The position numbers and the translations under genes were made by a program. A DNA stretch of 64,000 bases from Streptomyces asoensis (lineage in GTDB: Bacteria > Actinomycetota > Actinomycetes > Streptomycetales > Streptomycetaceae), in contig NZ_CP049838.1 of NCBI RefSeq assembly GCF_013085465.1, forward strand, positions 496,001-560,000. Reading direction: 5' to 3'. Shown here one piece after another: positions 24,999 to 33,578 of the stretch. Numbering within the stretch: position 1 is the first letter of the stretch; each line of letters opens with the position of its first letter. The notes under the pieces are model-generated. The model ran no database searches and was not told the DNA's origin. It worked only from the letters and a program-made list of their open reading frames with translations.

Positions 24999-26434
24999 CC
25001 GCGTGCCTCCCCAGTCCCGCCCGCGCGCACCGGCCGGGCCTTCCAGAAGTAGTTGTGGACGCCGGCGGCGGTGACGGTACGCCGGAACGTCATCTCCACC
25101 CGGGCGCCGATGACGGCGTCGGCCTCGGTGGCGTCGGTGAGCTGGCAGCGGAACCGGCCGCCGTCGTCGTAGTCGACGACCACGACGAGCATCGGCGGAC
25201 TCGGGGTGTGGGCCAGCCGGTCGACGGTGAACGTGGCGACCGTGCCGCGCACCTGCTCCATCGGCTCGGCGGTCATGGCGTCGACACTCCGGCAGGAGGT
25301 GCACACCCGGTCCGGCGGCAGATGCCGGGCACCGCACTTCTCGCAGCGGGAGGCGACGAAACCGTACTTCCAGCCGGAGCGGCGGTGCGCGGGCGGCGCG
25401 CAGGGGGGTTCGGGGTCCGGCCGGCGGGGTGGTTCGCGGTCGAGGAGGCCGCGCCAGGAGAGGTAGGTGGCGTACGGCATGGGGGCGCCGCCCGCGGCGA
25501 TCTGGGCGGCGACGGGGCGGGCGCCGCGATGGGCGGGCAGCGCGTCGGTGGTGCGCAGCAGCAGGACTCCGGCGCCGTCGCCGAGCACCACGAGCGCGAT
25601 GGTCTCGCCGGGCCGGGCCCGGTCGAGGACGTCGGCGAGGAGCAGACCGGGCTGGGCGGTGCCGGCGTTGCCGATCGTCCCGGTGAGGTCCGGGGTCACC
25701 GCCTCGGGCGCCACGCCCGCCGTGCGCCGTACCGACGCGCACGCGCGCGCATGCAGGCCGGAGACGACGAAGTGGTCGATCGCCTCCCGTTCCAGACCCG
25801 CCTGCTCGAGGGCGCCGCTCAGCGCCTTGTCCGCGAGGGACACGTAGATCTCCTCGGCGAAGCGTTCCTCCCAGACCCGGGAGGCGGGCGCGCCCGGCAG
25901 CCGCCAGCGGTCGAGGATCTCGTCGCTGACCGTGTCGTGGGCGAGCAACTCCGCCAGGACGGGGGCGCCGTTGCGGTGTCCGCCGAAGACGAACGCCGCG
26001 GCGCCGTCGCCGCCGGCGACCTCGTCGCCGCCGCCCGGCAGACCGGTGCGCAGATCGGACAGGACCGTCAGGGTCGCCACCGGGGAACGGGCCGCCGTCA
26101 CCAGGGCGGCGAGGCCGGAGCGGACCGAACCCGCCATGTCGGCGGCGAGCACGTGCTCGTCCAGGCCGAGCGCGGCGTGCACGGCGGTCGCGTTCGTCTT
26201 GTCCAGGTAGGCGGGGGCGGCGGTGGCGAGGAAGAGCTGGCCGATGCGGGGGCGCAGTCCGTCGCGGGCGAGGGCGCCGCGGGCCGCCTCGACGGCCATG
26301 GACGTGGTGTCCTCGTCGTAGCCCGCGACCGCGCGGGTCCCCTTGCCCGCCCCCGTGCCCAGGACGGCGGCTACATCCGTCCGCGCGAGACGGTGGTACG
26401 GCACGTAGGCGCCGTATGCGATCAGTCCGGCCAT
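24995..26434 (-). CDS. HMG-CoA-synthase-like domain fused to DUF35 (rubredoxin-like Zn ribbon plus OB fold)
   Basis: A 479-residue two-domain protein. Residues 1-310 have the ketosynthase/HMG-CoA-synthase fold (GAYVPYHRL, LGDGAGVLLL). Residues about 355-479 are a DUF35 module with a zinc ribbon (Cys364, Cys367, Cys378, Cys381) and an acyl-CoA-binding OB fold. The region where these enzymes normally carry the catalytic Cys reads AADMAGSVRSG (98-107) with no Cys, so the first domain may be non-catalytic or use other chemistry. ATG at 26434 has GGAGG upstream. It sits between two thiolase genes, overlapping one. Confidence 0.82.
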   Translation of the reverse strand: MAGLIAYGAYVPYHRLARTDVAAVLGTGAGKGTRAVAGYDEDTTSMAVEAARGALARDGLRPRIGQLFLATAAPAYLDKTNATAVHAALGLDEHVLAADMAGSVRSGLAALVTAARSPVATLTVLSDLRTGLPGGGDEVAGGDGAAAFVFGGHRNGAPVLAELLAHDTVSDEILDRWRLPGAPASRVWEERFAEEIYVSLADKALSGALEQAGLEREAIDHFVVSGLHARACASVRRTAGVAPEAVTPDLTGTIGNAGTAQPGLLLADVLDRARPGETIALVVLGDGAGVLLLRTTDALPAHRGARPVAAQIAAGGAPMPYATYLSWRGLLDREPPRRPDPEPPCAPPAHRRSGWKYGFVASRCEKCGARHLPPDRVCTSCRSVDAMTAEPMEQVRGTVATFTVDRLAHTPSPPMLVVVVDYDDGGRFRCQLTDATEADAVIGARVEMTFRRTVTAAGVHNYFWKARPVRAGGTGEARG

Positions 26435-26435
26435 G

Positions 26436-27686
26436 TCAGCGTCCTCCATGAGCGTTGGTTGCGTCCGTCGGCCGCGCGAAGACCGCGGCCAGGCCCTGGC
26501 CACCGCCGAGACACATGGTCTCCAGGCCGTATCGGGCCTGGCGGCGGTCGAGTTCGCGCAGCAGGGTGGCGAGGATGCGGCCGCCGGTGGCGCCGACGGG
26601 GTGGCCCAGCGAGATGCCGGAGCCGTTGACGTTGAACCGCTGGAAGTCGGTCTCGGTCAGGCCCCATGCGCGGGTGCAGGCCAGTACCTGGGCGGCGAAG
26701 GCCTCGTTGAGTTCGATCAGGTCGATGTCGGCGAGTTTCAGTCCGGCCCGTTCCAGGGCCCTGGCGGTGGCGGGCACCGGCCCGATGCCCATCGTCTGCG
26801 GCGGTACGCCGACGACGGCCCAGGAGACCAGACGGCCCAGCGGGCGCAGGCCGAGTTCGGAGGCCCGCTCGGGGTGGGTCACGACGCAGAGCGCGGCTCC
26901 GTCGTTCTGCCCGCTGGCGTTGCCGGCCGTGACGGTCGCCTCCGGGTCCTGGCGGCCGAGGACGGGCCGGAGCCCCGCGAGTTTCTCCAACGAGGAGTCG
27001 GGGCGCGGGTGCTCATCGGTGTCGACGACCGTCTCGCCCTTCCGCGTGCGTACCGTGACGGGCACGATCTCGTCGGCGAACCGGCCCTTCCGCTGGGCCG
27101 CGACGGCCTTCTCGTGTGAGCGCAGGGCGAGTCGGTCCTGCTCCTCGCGGGGGATGGCGTACGCACGGCGGAGGTTCTCGGCGGTCTCCAGCATGCCGCC
27201 CGGAACGGGGTGGTTGACGCCCCCGGAGGTGACCCGGCCGCGGGCCAGCCGGTCGTGCAGCGTGGTGCCCGCGCCGCGCACGCCCCAGCGGAGGTCGGTG
27301 CTGTAGAACTCGGCCCGGCTCATGGACTCGACGCCCCCGGCCAGGACGAGATCGCTCGCGCCGGTCTGCACCTGCATCGCCGCGGTGATGATCGCCTGGA
27401 GTCCGGAGCCGCACCGGCGGTCGATCTGGAGGCCCGGCACCTCCACCGGGAGGCCCGCGTCCAGGGCGGCCACGCGGCCGATGGCGGGAGCCTCGCCGTT
27501 GGGGTAGCACTGGCCCAGCAGGACGTCGTCCACGGCGGCGGGCGGTATGCCGGTGCGCTCCAGCACGGCCCGTACGACCGTGGCCGCGAGCTCGGCCGCG
27601 GTCACGTCGCGGAAGACGCCGCCGTAGCCGCCGACGGGGGTGCGCACGGGTTCGCAGATCACCGCGTCACGCAGGAGAGCGGGCAT
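26436..27686 (-). CDS. Acetyl-CoA C-acyltransferase (FadA-type thiolase)
   Basis: A 416-residue classical thiolase with all three active-site motifs: nucleophile Cys92 in DRRCGSGLQ, the His in GHPVGATGGR, and the second Cys in MCLGGGQG. It performs thiolytic cleavage of beta-ketoacyl-CoA, the last step of a beta-oxidation cycle. The ATG at 27686 follows GAAAGG. It lies 22 bases after the SDR at 27709, a likely 3-hydroxyacyl-CoA dehydrogenase, so the pair supplies the last two steps of the cycle. Confidence 0.93.
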   Translation of the reverse strand: MPALLRDAVICEPVRTPVGGYGGVFRDVTAAELAATVVRAVLERTGIPPAAVDDVLLGQCYPNGEAPAIGRVAALDAGLPVEVPGLQIDRRCGSGLQAIITAAMQVQTGASDLVLAGGVESMSRAEFYSTDLRWGVRGAGTTLHDRLARGRVTSGGVNHPVPGGMLETAENLRRAYAIPREEQDRLALRSHEKAVAAQRKGRFADEIVPVTVRTRKGETVVDTDEHPRPDSSLEKLAGLRPVLGRQDPEATVTAGNASGQNDGAALCVVTHPERASELGLRPLGRLVSWAVVGVPPQTMGIGPVPATARALERAGLKLADIDLIELNEAFAAQVLACTRAWGLTETDFQRFNVNGSGISLGHPVGATGGRILATLLRELDRRQARYGLETMCLGGGQGLAAVFARPTDATNAHGGR

Positions 27687-27708
27687 CAGGCATGCCTTTC
27701 ATGAGTGA

Positions 27709-28455
27709 TCACATGTACCGGCCGCCGGTCACCTCGACCACGGCTCCGGTGACGTAACTCGCCAGGTCGGAGGCGAGGAAGAGGACGACCTGGGCGACCT
27801 CGGCGGGTTCGCCCGCGCGGCCCAGGGGGATCTCGGCGAGCTTGGCGTCCCAGGCGGCCTCGGGCATCGCCTCGGTCATGGCGGTGCGGATCAGACCGGG
27901 CTGCACGGCGTTGACGCGGATGCCCGCCTTCGCGAGCTCCTTGGCGGAGGCCTTGGTGAGGCCGACGAGTCCGGCCTTGGCCGCGCTGTAGTTCGTCTGG
28001 CCGAAGTTGCCCACCTTGCCGGCGATGGAGGAGATGTTGACGATGCTGCCGCCCCGGCCGTGCGCGCGCATGGCCTCGGCGGCGTACCGGGTGCCGTTCC
28101 AGGCGCCGGTCAGGTGCACGTCGACAACGGCGCGGAAGTCGGCCAGGGCCATCTTGCGCAGGGTCGCGTCCCGGGTGATCCCGGCGTTGTTCACCATGAC
28201 GTCGACCGGTCCGAAGGTGTCGGTGCAGTGGGCGACCAGGGCGGCGACCTCGTCCTCGTCGGTGACGTCGCAGCGCAGCGAGGTGGCGGCCACACCGCGC
28301 TCGGCCAGGCGTTCGGCGGCCCGCGCGGCGGCCTCTTCGTGGATGTCACCGAGGACGACGGCCGCGCCCTCGGCGCCGAGGACCGCGGCGATCTCCAGGC
28401 CGATGCCCTGTGCGCCGCCGGTGATCACCGCGTTCCGGCCGTCCAGCAGTCCCAT
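27709..28455 (-). CDS. FabG-like SDR, probable 3-hydroxyacyl-CoA dehydrogenase
   Basis: A 248-residue SDR of FabG/PhaB character: TGGAQGIG near residue 12, NNAGITRD near 88, [21 protein letters not shown] containing the Ser and the Tyr-x-x-x-Lys (quoted in part: [12 protein letters not shown]), and VTGGRYM at the end. It is the first gene of the five-gene minus-strand operon ending at 22979. Its promoter region, shared with the divergent acyl-CoA dehydrogenase, holds an AAATAG-CTATTA box. The substrate is inferred from context. Confidence 0.9.
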   Translation of the reverse strand: MGLLDGRNAVITGGAQGIGLEIAAVLGAEGAAVVLGDIHEEAAARAAERLAERGVAATSLRCDVTDEDEVAALVAHCTDTFGPVDVMVNNAGITRDATLRKMALADFRAVVDVHLTGAWNGTRYAAEAMRAHGRGGSIVNISSIAGKVGNFGQTNYSAAKAGLVGLTKASAKELAKAGIRVNAVQPGLIRTAMTEAMPEAAWDAKLAEIPLGRAGEPAEVAQVVLFLASDLASYVTGAVVEVTGGRYM

Positions 28456-28489
28456 GTCAGCCCGCTTCCGACTCGCCGCTATTCCCCTT

Positions 28490-28506
28490 AAATAGATAAC
28501 CTATTA
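28490..28506. promoter_or_regulatory. AT-rich inverted-repeat box, copy 1 of the TAAATAGMTAACCTATT element
   Basis: AAATAG-ATAAC-CTATTA lies between the divergent SDR (28455) and acyl-CoA dehydrogenase (28569) genes. It matches 15 of 17 bases of AAATAG-CTAAC-CTATTT at 55764-55780. The arms form an inverted repeat with a five-base centre. It is probably an operator acting on both divergent transcripts. Confidence 0.7.
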
Positions 28507-28568
28507 TGCTGAAACAATCAATACAGCGATGAGCTGTGCCAGCGGGGCCGGACGAGGAGACAGACCAG

Positions 28569-29816
28569 GTGGACATCCGCTATCCCCCGGAGACCGAGAC
28601 GTTCCGCACCGAGGTCAGGGCGTTCCTCACCGAGACACTGCCGGCGGACTGGAAGGGCATCGGCGCCCTCGACGAGGGCCCGGCCCGGGACTTCGCCCGC
28701 GACTGGCGCCGACGGCTCGCCGAGCGCCGGTACCTCTCCCTCACCTGGCCCGAGCGGTACGGCGGCCGGGGCCTGTCCAAGCTCCACCAGGTCGTCCTGA
28801 TGGAGGAGCTCGCCCTGGCCGGTGTGCCGTTCGGGCTGCCGCAGGACACCTTCGGCGTGAAGATGCTGGCGAACACGCTGCTGCGCTGGGGCACGGAGGA
28901 GCAGAAGGCGCACTTCCTCCCCCGCATCCTCAGCGGCGAGGACACCTGGTGCCAGGGGTACTCGGAGCCGGACGCGGGCTCGGACCTGGCTTCGCTGCGC
29001 ACCCGAGCGGTCCTGGACAAGGGGGGTGCGGGGAGCGAGGGGGGCGAGTGGGTGATCGACGGTCAGAAGGTGTGGACGTCCGGCGCCCATCACAGCGACT
29101 GGATCTTCGTCCTCGCCCGCACGAACCAGGACGTCTCGCCGCACCGTGGCATCTCCTTCCTTCTCGTCCCGCTCGGTCGGCCCGGGGTCGAGGTGCGGCC
29201 CTTCCGCATGATGAGCGGGCAGCTGCACTTCAACGAGGTCTTCTTCACCGGCGCCCGCACCCGTGCCGATCTCGTCGTCGGCGGCGTCGACAACGGCTGG
29301 GCGGTCGCCCAGAGCCTGCTGGGAGTGGAGCGCGGGGAGGAGGCGGCGACCAACCCGATCCTGTTCAAGGCCGAGGTCGAACGTCTCGTCGAGCTGGCTC
29401 GCCTGCACGGCAAGGACCGGGATCCCGTGATCCGGCAGCGGATCGCCTGGTGCTGGTCCAAGGTCGAGATCATGCGCTACCTCGGCTACCGGATCCTGAC
29501 CGGCTGGCTCAAGGGCGCCGATCCGGGCCCCGAGTCGTCGATCGCGAAGCTGTACTGGAGCGAGTACCACACCGCGGTCACCGATCTGGCGATGGACATC
29601 ATGGGTCTGCACGGCCAGGTGCCGGTCGGCCGGCCACCGCTGCGCACCTACCGCGCCGACGACCCCGGCGCCGCGAACTCGTCGGCGTCCTGGTCGACGA
29701 CCTATCTGATCGCCCGCTCCGGAACCATCTACGCGGGTACCTCGCAGGTGCAGCGGAACATCCTCGCGGAGAAGGTGCTGGGGCTGCCGCGCGAGCCGCG
29801 GGTCACGAGTCCGTAG
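28569..29816 (+). CDS. Acyl-CoA dehydrogenase (FadE family, alpha type)
   Basis: A 415-residue FAD-dependent dehydrogenase. The FAD/acyl-binding strand reads CQGYSEPDAGSDLASLRTRA (a 20-residue stretch near 140) and the C-terminal FAD loop is TIYAGTSQVQRNIL. It introduces the alpha,beta double bond into an acyl-CoA. GTG at 28569 follows GAGGAG and gives the usual MDIRYPPETE start; a GTG at 28536 is possible. It is a single-gene transcript divergent from the thiolase operon and ends overlapping the convergent DUF2889 gene by 14 bases. Its partner subunit, if any, is encoded elsewhere. Confidence 0.9.
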   Translation: MDIRYPPETETFRTEVRAFLTETLPADWKGIGALDEGPARDFARDWRRRLAERRYLSLTWPERYGGRGLSKLHQVVLMEELALAGVPFGLPQDTFGVKMLANTLLRWGTEEQKAHFLPRILSGEDTWCQGYSEPDAGSDLASLRTRAVLDKGGAGSEGGEWVIDGQKVWTSGAHHSDWIFVLARTNQDVSPHRGISFLLVPLGRPGVEVRPFRMMSGQLHFNEVFFTGARTRADLVVGGVDNGWAVAQSLLGVERGEEAATNPILFKAEVERLVELARLHGKDRDPVIRQRIAWCWSKVEIMRYLGYRILTGWLKGADPGPESSIAKLYWSEYHTAVTDLAMDIMGLHGQVPVGRPPLRTYRADDPGAANSSASWSTTYLIARSGTIYAGTSQVQRNILAEKVLGLPREPRVTSP

Positions 29817-30384
29817 GCGGTTCGAAGGTGCTGAGCTCCGGGACCGGGCGCGGGCCGGTCCCCGGGAGCCAGCCCGCGTCGAGCTTGCGCAGGCCGACGC
29901 CGTCCGGCGCCCAGATGTGGCAGCTGTTCAGCACCCCGGCCGTGGAGCGCGGGCCATGGGCGGGCTCACCCGCGTCACGCCGCCGCGCGTTGGCGGCCAT
30001 GGCCGCCTGCACGACCGCCGGGCCGAGCACCCGGGTGAGCTCGTAGAGGTGGGAGCAGCCGGATACCCCGCGAAACCGCTCCTGGATCGCCCGGTTGTAC
30101 CCGGCGGCGACACTGCGCCCGACCAGGCCGTCGAAGACCGGGGTGACGAGCGGGCACTCGGCGTGCGGAAAGGTCCGCATGTCCGCGTCGGCGGCCACGA
30201 CGACCATGTCCGCGAGCCGGACACGCACCGTGAGCGTCATCCGGTGCACGACGGCGGCCGACGGCTCCGCCCATGGCCGCTCGTCGCGCAGCTCCGCGGC
30301 CACCGAGATCTCGTCGCCGCCCTCCTCCTCGTAGGAGGTGACGGCGATGGTACGGCGGTGCAGCGGGGATTCGGCCCGGGTCAT
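29803..30384 (-). CDS. DUF2889 domain protein
   Basis: A 193-residue protein that starts PLHRRTIAVTSYEEEGG and contains HRMTLTVRV and the later motif RFRGVSGCSHLYELTR with the conserved Cys-Ser-His, as in DUF2889. Proteins of this domain are found next to acyl-CoA catabolic genes in actinobacteria and proteobacteria, from memory; their biochemical role is not established. Its ATG overlaps the stop of the upstream crotonase by four bases, so the two are co-translated. Confidence 0.8.
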   Translation of the reverse strand: MTRAESPLHRRTIAVTSYEEEGGDEISVAAELRDERPWAEPSAAVVHRMTLTVRVRLADMVVVAADADMRTFPHAECPLVTPVFDGLVGRSVAAGYNRAIQERFRGVSGCSHLYELTRVLGPAVVQAAMAANARRRDAGEPAHGPRSTAGVLNSCHIWAPDGVGLRKLDAGWLPGTGPRPVPELSTFEPPTDS

Positions 30385-31232
30385 GACGCGGTCTCCGGCT
30401 CCGACCGGGACGCGGAGCCGCCGGGGACCGCCGCGGTCTCCCCCAGCCCCGCGAACTCCGGTGGCCGGCGCTCGATGAAGCTGAGGACGCCCTCGCGGTA
30501 GTCCGGGGCGCGCTTCGCCGTGGCCAGCAGCGCGGCCGCACGGTCGCGGCTGCCGGTGAAGGTCCGCGCCTGGTCGTCGGCGAGCTGCCGCTTGATGAGC
30601 GACATCGCGTACGGGCTGGCCGAGCGGGCCAGTTCGGTCGCGTACGCGAGTGCGGCCGGCAGCAGGTCCTCCGGTTCGGCCAGGCGGTTGACCAGGCCCA
30701 TCGCCAGAGCCTCCGTCCCGGTGATCCGGCGTGAGGACAGCAGCAGATCGGCGGCGTTGCCGTAGCCGACCAGCCGGGGCAGGAGCCAGGACACGCCGTC
30801 CTCGGCCACCAGCCCGCGGGCACTGAAGGCGGCGGCGAACTTGGCGTGCGGCACGGCGAACCGGACGTCGCACATGAGCGCCTGATTGAACCCGATGCCC
30901 GCGCAGGCGCCGTTGACGGCCGCGACGACGGGCTTCGGGAAGGACATGGGGCGGGTGCGCGGAGGCAGCTGCTCCGTGGGCCACGGACGGGCGCCGGACG
31001 ACGCCCCGTCCAGCACGCTCATGTCCATCCCCGGGCAGAAACCGCGTCCGGCGCCGGTGAGCACCACGGCCCGAACCCCCGGATCCGCCTCCGCACGGTC
31101 GAACAGCTCGTTGTAGAGCAGCTCCATCTCCAGCGTCCAGGCGTTGTGCCGGTCGGGCCGGTTGAGGGTGAGGAGCATGACCCCGTCGTCGGTGTACTCG
31201 GTGAGGATCACCGGGGTCGGATTCTCGGTCAT
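30381..31232 (-). CDS. Enoyl-CoA hydratase/isomerase family protein
   Basis: A 283-residue crotonase-fold protein with RPDRHNAWT near residue 30, the oxyanion-hole motif GACAGIGFNQALMCDVRF near residue 113, and a Glu in GLVAEDGVSWLLPR as the only evident catalytic acid; the other canonical Glu is absent (FNQ). This pattern fits hydratases or isomerases with one acid. ATG at 31232 has GGGAG upstream. It is divergent from the GntR gene at 31429 across a palindromic operator, so it is a likely direct target. Confidence 0.9.
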   Translation of the reverse strand: MTENPTPVILTEYTDDGVMLLTLNRPDRHNAWTLEMELLYNELFDRAEADPGVRAVVLTGAGRGFCPGMDMSVLDGASSGARPWPTEQLPPRTRPMSFPKPVVAAVNGACAGIGFNQALMCDVRFAVPHAKFAAAFSARGLVAEDGVSWLLPRLVGYGNAADLLLSSRRITGTEALAMGLVNRLAEPEDLLPAALAYATELARSASPYAMSLIKRQLADDQARTFTGSRDRAAALLATAKRAPDYREGVLSFIERRPPEFAGLGETAAVPGGSASRSEPETAS

Positions 31233-31283
31233 CGAGGTCACTCCCACGGGCCCGTCGGCCTTGCGGCCGGCTCAGCTTATAGC

Positions 31284-31298
31284 TAGATGAATCATCTA
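31284..31298. promoter_or_regulatory. Perfect palindrome TAGATGA-A-TCATCTA, FadR-type operator candidate
   Basis: A 15-base palindrome with perfect 7-bp arms, preceded by TTATAGC, lies 52 bases upstream of the crotonase start on the minus strand. A related site occurs in opposite orientation at 31392-31415 before the GntR gene. The size and symmetry suit a GntR/FadR dimer. Confidence 0.72.
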
Positions 31299-31368
31299 TA
31301 TACCACCGGCAGCCCGGGCGCCAGATCGGGCCCGGACCGGCTGCCGCGAACAGAGGATCACCCATCCC

Positions 31369-31415
31369 TTGACCTGGTACCCTCGATGCACTAAGACGAT
31401 TCATTTTGCTATATG
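31369..31415 (+). promoter_or_regulatory. Promoter and overlapping operator of the GntR gene
   Basis: TTGACC (31369-31374) and TAAGAC (31392-31397) are spaced by 17 bases and could be -35 and -10 elements. Overlapping the -10 and start area, the reverse complement reads ATATAGCAAAATGAATCGTC, which matches most of TTATAGCTAGATGAATCATC at 31279-31297. The placement predicts that the regulator represses itself. Confidence 0.6.
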
Positions 31416-31428
31416 AGGAGAGCCCACC

Positions 31429-32232
31429 GTGGCCGAGGCAGCCCGCGCAGCAGTACCGGCGACCGTGCCCGCCCCCTCCCGCAACCGGGTCGGACGCCAG
31501 GTCCGAGTGCCGAAGACCGCCGAACTGGTCGCCGCGCACCTGCGCCGCCAGATCGTGCGGGGCGAACTGAAGCCCGGCGACGCGCTGCCGCCGGAGTCGG
31601 GACTGATGGAGCAGTTCGGCATCTCGCGGCCGACGCTGCGCGAGGCGTTCAGGGTCCTGGAGTCGGAGTCCCTGATCACGGTGCGCCGCGGCGCCCACGG
31701 CGGCGCCCGGGTGAGCGCGCCCGACGCGGAGGTCGCCGCCCGCTTCGCCGGCCTGATCCTCGAGTACCGCGGCGCCACGCTGGGTGACATCTACCGTGCG
31801 GCGGCCCTCATCGAGCCGCCCTGCGCCCGCCAACTCGCCCTCAAGCACACGGCGGACGACATCGAGCGGCTGCGTGCCGCGCTGGCGGCCGAGAAGGCCG
31901 TACTGGACGACGCGCTCGACCTGGTGGACGCACAGGACGCCTTCCATGCCCTGCTGATCGAGCTCACCGGCAACCAGACGCTCATCCTGCTGTGCAGCAT
32001 GCTGCGCAACATCATCGACCGGGCCAATGCCTCCTACACCGCGGGCGCCGCCGACGCCGACGCCCAGAAGGCGCAGGCCCTCAAGGGACACCGGGCCCAT
32101 GTGCGGCTGGTCGGCCTGATCGAGTCCGGCAAGGCCGACGAGGCCGAGAAGCTCTGGCAGCGGCACATCTCCAGCGCCGACGACGTCGTGAACGCGGCCG
32201 GACCGAAGACGGTGCTCGAGCTCCTCGACTGA
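31429..32232 (+). CDS. FadR-subfamily GntR transcriptional regulator
   Basis: A 267-residue regulator. Residues about 30-95 are the GntR winged helix (AELVAAHLRRQIVRGELKPG, then GISRPTLREAFRVLESESLI as recognition helix), and the rest is the helical FCD ligand domain. GTG at 31429 has GAGGAG upstream. FadR-type proteins sense acyl-CoAs or organic acids. The DNA-binding domain is nearly the same as in the GntR protein at 50277, whose recognition segment SRPTLREAFRVLESESLI is identical, so both may bind the same sites. It sits in the middle of the island and is the best candidate master regulator. Confidence 0.93.
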   Translation: MAEAARAAVPATVPAPSRNRVGRQVRVPKTAELVAAHLRRQIVRGELKPGDALPPESGLMEQFGISRPTLREAFRVLESESLITVRRGAHGGARVSAPDAEVAARFAGLILEYRGATLGDIYRAAALIEPPCARQLALKHTADDIERLRAALAAEKAVLDDALDLVDAQDAFHALLIELTGNQTLILLCSMLRNIIDRANASYTAGAADADAQKAQALKGHRAHVRLVGLIESGKADEAEKLWQRHISSADDVVNAAGPKTVLELLD

Positions 32233-32286
32233 GCCCCGGCGACAAGCCGCCCTCACTCACCCCCGGCGACCCCTTGCGCTCTATAA

Positions 32287-32319
32287 ACAGTTAGATAATT
32301 ATAGAAGGCGTACTGAATA
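32287..32319 (+). promoter_or_regulatory. Conserved bipartite promoter element, copy 1
   Basis: ACAGTTAGATAATTATAG (32287-32304) is followed after seven bases by ACTGAATA (32312-32319), 26 bases before the amidohydrolase start. Both parts and the spacing recur exactly at 43452-43484. Such identity in a GC-rich genome implies a common protein binding site or promoter. Confidence 0.75.
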
Positions 32320-32345
32320 GCTCCTGGGGTCCGGAGGCGACGGCC

Positions 32346-33527
32346 ATGGCCGAACAGCGCAAGCGCATCTTCGACTGCGACCAGCACATGTACGAGGAGC
32401 GGGACTCCTTCACCCGCTACCTCCCGAAGGAGTTCCTCGGTGCGGCGGTCGCACCGGTGACCCTGCCGGACGGGCGGGAGGTGATCCTCGCCGGGAACCG
32501 GATCGTCGTATGCCTGGAGCCGGAGTTCGGGCAGGTCTACCGTCCCGGTTCACTGAAGGAGATGCTCAAGGCGATGGCCTCGGGCAACCCGGAGGAGACG
32601 TACCAGTTCGAGCCGATGCACGAGTCGTACCAGAACCGCGACGCCCGGCTGCGGGTCATGGACGAGCAGGGCCTGGACCAGACGATCATGTACCCGGGCG
32701 GCTGGGCGCTGGTGGCGGAGGAGTACGTGAGCGGCGTCGAGCCGCTCTACGCGAACTACCACTCGTTCAACCGGTACATGAACGAGGTGTGGGGCTTCGA
32801 CCACCAGGGCCGCATCTACGCCCCCGCCCTGCTCTCGCTGCGCGATCTGCCCAGCGCGGTAAAGGAGCTTGAGTACGTCCTGGAGCAGGGCGCCCGCTTC
32901 ATCCTGATGCCCACCGGCCCGGTGTACGGCCGCTCGCCGGGCGACCCGTACTTCGACCCGTTCTGGAAACTGGTCAACGAGGCCAAGGCGAGCGTCTGCT
33001 ACCACATCAGCGAGTTCTACTACAACTCACAGGTGGCGCCCGCCTGGGGCTACGACCCCAGCCCCATCCACTTCCGGATGTCGGCCTGGCAGTGGCAGAA
33101 CACCTACGGCCGGCGTCCCATCGAGGAGACGCTGTCCGCGCTGATCTTCGACAACCTCTTCGGCCGCTTCCCCGACATCAACGTCCTGGTCTCCGAGTTC
33201 GGCTCCGAGTGGGTGCCGCACTTCGTGCGCCACATGGACAAGAGCCGCGGGATGGGCCGCAACGGCCCCTGGATCGGCGGGCAGTTGGACGAGCGGCCCA
33301 GCCAGATCTTCCGCCGGCACGTCCGTGTGGTGCCCTACCCGGAGGACGACATCGTGAACGTCGTCAGGCGCCTCGGCCACCACGAGTCCATCGTCATGGG
33401 CTCCGACTTCCCGCACGCCGAGGGCCTGGCCAATCCGGCCGACTTCCGCAAGCTCATCGCGGAACTCGACGAGTCCGCCCAGGACGACATCATGTTCCAC
33501 AACGCCCAGCAGCTGATCACCCGCTGA
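32346..33527 (+). CDS. Amidohydrolase family protein (ACMSD-like, amidohydrolase 2)
   Basis: A 393-residue TIM-barrel metal-dependent hydrolase or decarboxylase. The N-terminal metal site is DCDQHMYE (only one His of the usual HxH), a barrel His lies in CYHISEFYY near residue 220, and the C-terminal metal Asp is in GSDFPHAEG near residue 360. Relatives decarboxylate aromatic acids or hydrolyse C-C or C-N bonds. GGAGGCGACGGCC precedes the ATG. It is monocistronic, with a promoter element identical to that of the crotonase at 43500, and ends at a strong terminator. Its reaction here is unknown, possibly ring opening or decarboxylation. Confidence 0.85.
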   Translation: MAEQRKRIFDCDQHMYEERDSFTRYLPKEFLGAAVAPVTLPDGREVILAGNRIVVCLEPEFGQVYRPGSLKEMLKAMASGNPEETYQFEPMHESYQNRDARLRVMDEQGLDQTIMYPGGWALVAEEYVSGVEPLYANYHSFNRYMNEVWGFDHQGRIYAPALLSLRDLPSAVKELEYVLEQGARFILMPTGPVYGRSPGDPYFDPFWKLVNEAKASVCYHISEFYYNSQVAPAWGYDPSPIHFRMSAWQWQNTYGRRPIEETLSALIFDNLFGRFPDINVLVSEFGSEWVPHFVRHMDKSRGMGRNGPWIGGQLDERPSQIFRRHVRVVPYPEDDIVNVVRRLGHHESIVMGSDFPHAEGLANPADFRKLIAELDESAQDDIMFHNAQQLITR

Positions 33528-33546
33528 GCCCGCGGGAACAGGCCCC

Positions 33547-33578
33547 GAGCCCGGTACCGGAAGTGCGGTACCGGGCTC
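33547..33578. terminator. Bidirectional terminator between convergent genes
   Basis: A perfect 12-bp inverted repeat (GAGCCCGGTACC at 33547-33558, GGTACCGGGCTC at 33567-33578) with an 8-base loop lies between the amidohydrolase and serine hydrolase genes and touches the latter's stop codon. It can terminate both transcripts. Confidence 0.75.
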
